Shown piece by piece: positions 6,016 through 9,829 of a DNA stretch of 9,829 bases. Origin of the DNA: Chloroflexia bacterium (GTDB lineage Bacteria > Chloroflexota > Chloroflexia > Thermomicrobiales > UBA6265). Position numbers and translations under genes: made by a program. Below the pieces are notes generated by a model. The model worked only from the letters and a program-made list of their open reading frames with translations, was not told where the DNA came from and did not search any database. Each line of letters opens with the position of its first letter. Positions within the stretch are counted from its first letter, which is position 1. The stretch is taken from positions 1 to 9,829 of the forward strand of contig JACCVC010000149.1 of NCBI GenBank assembly GCA_013698305.1, written 5' to 3'.

Positions 6016-7620
6016 GTGCCAGATATTCCCGACGGCCTTTTCCCCGGATTGCTCATCATTCCGATGCTGGCCATCATCATCCTCGCGCACGAATTCGGGC
6101 ACTTCTTTGCCGCTCGCTCCGTCGGCATCAAGGTCGAGGAGTTCGGCATCGGCATCCCTCCTCGCGCAAAGGGGTGGCGCTGGAAGAACGTGCTGTGGTC
6201 ACTGAACTGGATTCCGCTCGGAGGGTTCGTCCGCGTCAAGGGCGAGGACGGGCAGGACTTCGATCCCGGCTCGATGAATGCCAAGGGACCGCTCGCACGC
6301 GGTTTCTTCCTGATCGCAGGCTCCAGCGCCAACCTGCTGGCCGCTGTCGTCATCTCCATCGTCCTCGTTGCCTCTCAGGGCGTTCCCACCGATACGACGC
6401 GGATCTACATCAATCAGGTGGAGCCAGACTCCCCCGCCGCCGAGGCGGGCTGGCAACCAGGTGACGCGATCTTTGCCGTCGATGGAGAGGACATCGACGG
6501 GCGGGCGAATCTGACCGCGGCGCTCGATGCGAGTGCCGGAAGCGAGACACCCATCACTGTCCTTCGTGGTGGCGAGCAGGTCGAGACCTCCATCACTCCG
6601 CGGGAGAATCCCCCCGTCGGTCAGGGCGCGACCGGCGTCCTCATCATCGAGGCGTATCTCTCGGATATCAGCGTCGGTTCAGTCGAACCGGCTTCGCCTG
6701 CCGCCGACGCTGGCTGGCTTTCCGGTGATGACATCATTGCCGTCAACGGAGAACAGATCGAATCCGTCGCCCAGGCCAGCTCCATGCTCGACGCGGCGGC
6801 GGGCGGCGCAGTCGACGTGACCGTGGAGCGCAATGGAGAGCAGGTCGCGACCACGCTCGAACTGCGCGACGCGACGATCGAGCTGACGGAGGTCGCGCAG
6901 GACTCCCCCGCGTCTGACGCCCTGCTCTACGCTGGCGATCGCATTCGCTCCATCGACGGCACGCCGCTCACCGACGCGGACTCACTGTTGACGTCTCTGC
7001 AAGAAGCGTCGGGCGCCGAGGTTCCCGTGGTCGTTGAGCGCGAGGGTCGAGAAATCGAGGTCTCGCTGACCGTGCCAAAGATCGGCGAGGAAGAGAACCC
7101 ACTGGCCCTCATCGGCGCCAACGCCTTCCTGGAGCCCTGGCAGCAGCTTGCAGGGGCCGAAACCCGGTCGAACCGCGCCTTCGACAGCGTCCCGGTGGGC
7201 GAGGTCATCCCCGAAGGGCTGGACCAGTTCTGGTTCCTGCTCACCGGCACACTGGAAGGACTGCGCGAGACGTTCACCAGCGCTCCTGATCCGGACGATT
7301 TCGCCGGTCCGGTGGGGATGGGTCAGTTGACCTCGGAGGTGATCACGGAGTCGAGCCTTCCGGTCTGGTTCTGGATCGGCAACATCCTCATGGTGATCTC
7401 GGTCGGCCTGGGCCTTCTGAACCTGCTGCCGATCCCGGCGCTTGATGGCGGTCGCCTGGTGTTCGTGATCGTCGAGATCCTGCGCGGCGGCAAGCGTGTT
7501 CCGCCCGAAAAGGAAGGTCTCATCCACCTGGCGGGACTGGCGCTGTTGCTGGCGCTGATGTTCTTCGTGGCCTTCAACGACGTCGGTCGCATCATCGACG
7601 GAGATTCGATCCTGCCGTAA
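6016..7620 (+). CDS. rseP: Site-2 intramembrane metalloprotease, RseP family (M50), with three PDZ-like repeats
   Basis: This 534-residue membrane zinc protease cleaves membrane-spanning substrates such as anti-sigma factors or signal-peptide remnants. The first membrane helix (about 10-24) runs into the zinc motif HEFGH (25-29). A second hydrophobic segment is at about 96-122. The NLLPIPALDGG block (469-479) supplies the third zinc ligand, Asp477, beside a helix at about 450-470; a last helix (about 503-524) ends in the family-typical FNDVGRI. Between helices are three PDZ-like units at about 130-190, 219-285 and 286-354, each with an SPA-type turn followed by GD and a 'vdG' segment. RasP-type enzymes have one PDZ and E. 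coli RseP two. GTG at 6016 (GGAG 11 bases upstream) is chosen because it starts just before helix 1; the open frame back to 5647 overlaps ald. ispG follows after 153 bases. Confidence 0.93.
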   Translation: MPDIPDGLFPGLLIIPMLAIIILAHEFGHFFAARSVGIKVEEFGIGIPPRAKGWRWKNVLWSLNWIPLGGFVRVKGEDGQDFDPGSMNAKGPLARGFFLIAGSSANLLAAVVISIVLVASQGVPTDTTRIYINQVEPDSPAAEAGWQPGDAIFAVDGEDIDGRANLTAALDASAGSETPITVLRGGEQVETSITPRENPPVGQGATGVLIIEAYLSDISVGSVEPASPAADAGWLSGDDIIAVNGEQIESVAQASSMLDAAAGGAVDVTVERNGEQVATTLELRDATIELTEVAQDSPASDALLYAGDRIRSIDGTPLTDADSLLTSLQEASGAEVPVVVEREGREIEVSLTVPKIGEEENPLALIGANAFLEPWQQLAGAETRSNRAFDSVPVGEVIPEGLDQFWFLLTGTLEGLRETFTSAPDPDDFAGPVGMGQLTSEVITESSLPVWFWIGNILMVISVGLGLLNLLPIPALDGGRLVFVIVEILRGGKRVPPEKEGLIHLAGLALLLALMFFVAFNDVGRIIDGDSILP

Positions 7621-7626
7621 CCACTG

Positions 7627-7654
7627 CTGACATCCCTTGGCATATCGATAACAT
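7627..7654 (+). promoter_or_regulatory. ispG: Candidate promoter for ispG
   Basis: CTGACA (7627-7632, 5 of 6 to the -35 consensus) and TAACAT (7649-7654, 4 of 6 to the -10) are 16 bases apart. It starts 7 bases after the rseP stop, so ispG may have its own promoter in addition to read-through. Confidence 0.35.
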
Positions 7655-7687
7655 CCTGCACGCCTCAAACGTCGTACCATTATGTAG

Positions 7688-7720
7688 GGGCAGACCCTGT
7701 GTTTGCCCGTGCCGCACGGG
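7688..7720 (+). promoter_or_regulatory. Two mutually exclusive hairpins in the ispG leader
   Basis: GGGCAGAC (7688-7695) pairs with GTTTGCCC (7701-7708), 8 pairs including one G-T, loop of 5. CCCGTG (7706-7711) pairs with CACGGG (7715-7720), 6 pairs, loop of 3. They share the CCC at 7706-7708, so only one can form fully. The end lies 53 bases before the ispG ATG. The opening GTAGGGGCAG also resembles palindromic intergenic repeats I recall from Chloroflexota genomes, so this may be a dispersed repeat copy rather than a regulator. Confidence 0.4.
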
Positions 7721-7773
7721 TTGATTTCGAACATTCGGTTTCGTGCGCACTTGATGAGAGGAATTCCCAACCC

Positions 7774-8952
7774 ATGTCCCTGCTCGCCCCAAGGCGTAAG
7801 ACTCGCGTGCTCAATGTCGGCGGCGTCGAGATCGGCGGCCAGAACCCGATCCGCGTCCAGTCGATGGCAACCGCCGACACCCGTGATCCCGCCGCCACGC
7901 TCGCCCAAATTAAGGACCTCGCCGACGTCGGCTGCGAGATCGTCCGCATCGCCGTCCCCGACCGCAAGGCCGCGGCGGCGCTGCCCGACATCGTCCCCTA
8001 CGCCGCTGTTCCGCTGATCGCCGACATCCACTTCGAGCACACTCTTGCGCTTAAGGCGCTCGACGCCGGCATCCACGGGCTCCGGCTCAACCCCGGCAAC
8101 ATCCGCAAGACCGAGGATGTCCGCGAGGTCGTCGCCAAGGCGAAGGAGCGCGGAGTCCCGATCCGGATCGGCGTCAACTTCGGCTCCGTCGCGCCGATGA
8201 CCGAAGAGTTTGTGGACGAGATGGCCCAGCAGAACGCCACCCAGGTCCAGCTCCGGGCGGAGTGGCTGGTGCGATCGGCGCTCGGGCACATCCAGATCCT
8301 GGAAGACCTCGATTTCTACGACACCAAGGTCAGCCTCAAGGCGTTCGAGGTGCCGGTGTTGCTGGAGGCATACCAGCGCTTCGCCCGCCTCGACAACGAC
8401 TACCCGCTCCACCTAGGCGTCACCGAGGCCGGCACGCCGCGAGCGGGCAGCGTCCGCAGCGCCGTTGGCATCGGCACCTTGCTTGCGCTCGGCATCGGCG
8501 ACACGATCCGCGTTTCGCTGACGACAGACCCCAAGGAAGAGGTCTTCGTCGGCTACGAGATTCTCAAGAGCCTGGAGCTGCGGCAAAAGGGCGCGACCAT
8601 GATAGCCTGCCCGACGTGTGGCCGGGTTGAGGTCGACCTGTTCACGCTCGCGGCCCAGGTCGATGAGGTGCTGGAGAAGGTCGACGAGCCGATCCGCGTC
8701 GCCGTGATGGGCTGCGTGGTGAATGGTCCCGGCGAGGCGCGAGACGCCGATGTGGGCCTCGCCGCCGGCAACGGCAAGGGCGTCATCTTTCGCAAGGGCA
8801 AGATCGTCAAGACCGTGCTGGAAGAGGACATGCTCCAGGAGCTTACCGACGAGATCAATGCCGTCGTTCAGGACCGCCAGAACGGCATCTACGATGAAGA
8901 GCCAGAAGCGGAAAACGCCTACAAGCCGATGATCACCCTGACGGCGGTGTAG
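7774..8952 (+). CDS. ispG: 4-hydroxy-3-methylbut-2-enyl diphosphate synthase (IspG/GcpE)
   Basis: This 392-residue enzyme of the MEP isoprenoid pathway converts 2-C-methyl-D-erythritol 2,4-cyclodiphosphate to HMBPP using a [4Fe-4S] cluster. The N-terminal TIM barrel begins RVLNVGGVEIGGQNPIRVQS and contains GLRLNPGNI and RIGVNFGS. The cluster ligands are Cys279, Cys282 (ACPTCGR), Cys314 and Glu321 (GCVVNGPGE), with the same spacing as E. coli Cys270/273/305 and Glu312. It is the short two-domain bacterial form without the plant-type insert. I chose ATG at 7774, with AGAGGA 11 bases upstream; an in-frame GTG at 7699 falls inside the leader hairpin and would add 25 residues the family lacks. The preceding rseP fits the common dxr-rseP-ispG order. 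The C-terminus carries a short acidic extension (EEPEAENAYKP). Confidence 0.97.
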   Translation: MSLLAPRRKTRVLNVGGVEIGGQNPIRVQSMATADTRDPAATLAQIKDLADVGCEIVRIAVPDRKAAAALPDIVPYAAVPLIADIHFEHTLALKALDAGIHGLRLNPGNIRKTEDVREVVAKAKERGVPIRIGVNFGSVAPMTEEFVDEMAQQNATQVQLRAEWLVRSALGHIQILEDLDFYDTKVSLKAFEVPVLLEAYQRFARLDNDYPLHLGVTEAGTPRAGSVRSAVGIGTLLALGIGDTIRVSLTTDPKEEVFVGYEILKSLELRQKGATMIACPTCGRVEVDLFTLAAQVDEVLEKVDEPIRVAVMGCVVNGPGEARDADVGLAAGNGKGVIFRKGKIVKTVLEEDMLQELTDEINAVVQDRQNGIYDEEPEAENAYKPMITLTAV

Positions 8953-8999
8953 GTCGTTGTTGACCGAAAGACTGCATCGGTGCCTGACTTGGCGTCGCG

Positions 9000-9045
9000 C
9001 GTAGCGTTTCGCCACACGATCGCGATCATTGTGGCATTCGCTACG
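9000..9045. repeat. Long interrupted hairpin after ispG with a GATCGCGATC palindromic loop
   Basis: CGTAGCG (9000-9006) pairs with CGCTACG (9039-9045), and GCCACA (9011-9016) with TGTGGC (9030-9035). The two stems are separated by a 4x3 internal loop. The 13-base loop itself contains the palindrome GATCGCGATC (9018-9027). It begins 48 bases past the ispG stop and no T-run follows on the plus strand. It may be a 3'-end stabilising structure, a factor-dependent terminator, or a protein-binding site. Confidence 0.5.
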
Positions 9046-9135
9046 TAGCCGATTGGAGTTCCGGCACGGCACAGAATCTTCCGGTCTACAAGTCGTATGG
9101 GATTGTTGCCAAACCGCGCCAATGAGGAATATATC

Positions 9136-9829
9136 ATGACGCTATCTGATCGACTCCCGCAGACTGAATCTTCCCTAAGGGCCGTTCGGAAGGCAGTGGA
9201 GATCGCAGAATCCTACCTCGGGACTCTCGCGAACCGGTCGATCAACGCTGGCGCCACTCCCAATGAGATGTCGATCCTGTTGGACGAGCCGCTCCCCGAC
9301 TCTGGCATCGCCCCCGACGAAGCAATCAGCGAATGGATGGAACGCGCCGAGCGGGGCATTGTCTCCTCCTCCGGGCCGCGCTACTTCGGTTTCGTCACTG
9401 GCGGAGCGCTGCCAGCCGCGCTCGGCGGGGACTGGCTGGCAAGCGCTATCGACCAAAACGGTGGTATCTGGTCGATGAGTCCGGCCGCTGCCCAGACCGA
9501 GCTCGTTGTAATCGGCTGGCTGAAGGAGTTGTTTTATCTCCCGCCTGACTGGCAAGGGATGATAACCAGCGGCGCAACGATGAGCAACCTCGTTGGCCTT
9601 GCTGCAGCGCGCCAATGGGCGTCCGAGTTACTCGGGTTCAATGCGGCGGAAGACGGTCTTGGCGGCCAGCCTCCCATCCCGGTCGTCTCTAGTACGGCGA
9701 TCCATGCAAGTGCCCGCAAGGCACTCGGCAACCTTGGGTTGGGGCGACGATCCGTTCTAACAGTTCCCGCACACGGCGGTCGAGTCGACATTGATGCGCT
9801 TGCCAAGGCATTGAAGAACCTCAAAGGAC
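9136..9829 (+). CDS. Group II PLP-dependent decarboxylase (aromatic-L-amino-acid decarboxylase family), 3' truncated
   Basis: The frame opens with ATG at 9136, has GAGGA 7 bases before it, and stays open to the window edge, giving 231 codons of a family usually near 470 residues. Visible landmarks are GPRYFGFVTGG (80-90), a QNGGIWSMSPAAAQTE stretch around the substrate pocket, TSGATMSN (144-151) for PLP phosphate binding, and His190 in AIHASARKALGNLG, the residue that stacks on the PLP ring. The catalytic lysine lies beyond the edge. Members decarboxylate aromatic amino acids, glutamate, aspartate, diaminobutyrate or related substrates; this N-terminal half does not identify which. It is 183 bases from ispG, beyond a long hairpin, so it is probably a separate transcript, though I found no clear promoter. 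Confidence 0.92.
   Translation, partial: MTLSDRLPQTESSLRAVRKAVEIAESYLGTLANRSINAGATPNEMSILLDEPLPDSGIAPDEAISEWMERAERGIVSSSGPRYFGFVTGGALPAALGGDWLASAIDQNGGIWSMSPAAAQTELVVIGWLKELFYLPPDWQGMITSGATMSNLVGLAAARQWASELLGFNAAEDGLGGQPPIPVVSSTAIHASARKALGNLGLGRRSVLTVPAHGGRVDIDALAKALKNLKG

Noticed and set aside
7699..7773. An earlier GTG start for ispG
   Set aside because: It lies in the leader hairpin region, has no ribosome-binding site, and adds residues the family lacks.
6982..8412. A 476-codon open frame on the minus strand across the end of rseP and most of ispG
   Set aside because: It is antisense to two well-recognised genes, shows no family motif, and long antisense frames are expected in GC-rich coding sequence.

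Overview
The window looks like a stretch of core chromosome from a GC-rich bacterium. The closest guess is a Chloroflexota member of the Thermomicrobia/Sphaerobacter type. That guess rests on the alpha2-type glycyl-tRNA synthetase, a MutY-like C-terminus of the actinobacterial/Chloroflexota style, a DUF3105-DUF305 pair and the general composition. It is an inference and no marker gene here settles it. I see no prophage, insertion sequence, CRISPR array, rRNA or tRNA.

Layout. At the left edge (1-296, +) lies the 3' end of a probable A/G-specific adenine glycosylase. It converges on a five-gene minus-strand block, read from right to left: alanine dehydrogenase (ald), a XerC/XerD-type tyrosine recombinase, glycyl-tRNA synthetase (glyS), a membrane-anchored DUF3105 protein and a membrane-anchored DUF305 protein. 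The recombinase and glyS overlap by one base (TAATG), and DUF3105 and DUF305 are 5 bases apart, so each pair is probably translationally coupled. A 313-base divergent region (5703-6015) separates ald from the plus-strand genes. These are a site-2 protease of the RseP family with three PDZ-like repeats, ispG of the MEP isoprenoid pathway, and the 5' part of a group II PLP-dependent decarboxylase cut by the right edge.

How the genes relate. Site-2 protease followed by ispG is part of the widespread dxr-rseP-ispG neighbourhood; dxr itself is not here. The other genes are housekeeping functions (DNA repair, chromosome or element resolution, translation, alanine catabolism) plus two extracytoplasmic domains of unknown function that seem to form one unit.

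The least explained material is between genes. It includes a dif-like palindrome in the only convergent gap (348-374), a nested stem-loop between glyS and DUF3105, a foldable leader before ald, two mutually exclusive hairpins before ispG, and a long interrupted hairpin after ispG. I do not see a clear undescribed multi-gene system. The best leads are the dif-like site with an arginine-substituted Xer recombinase, and the structured leaders.
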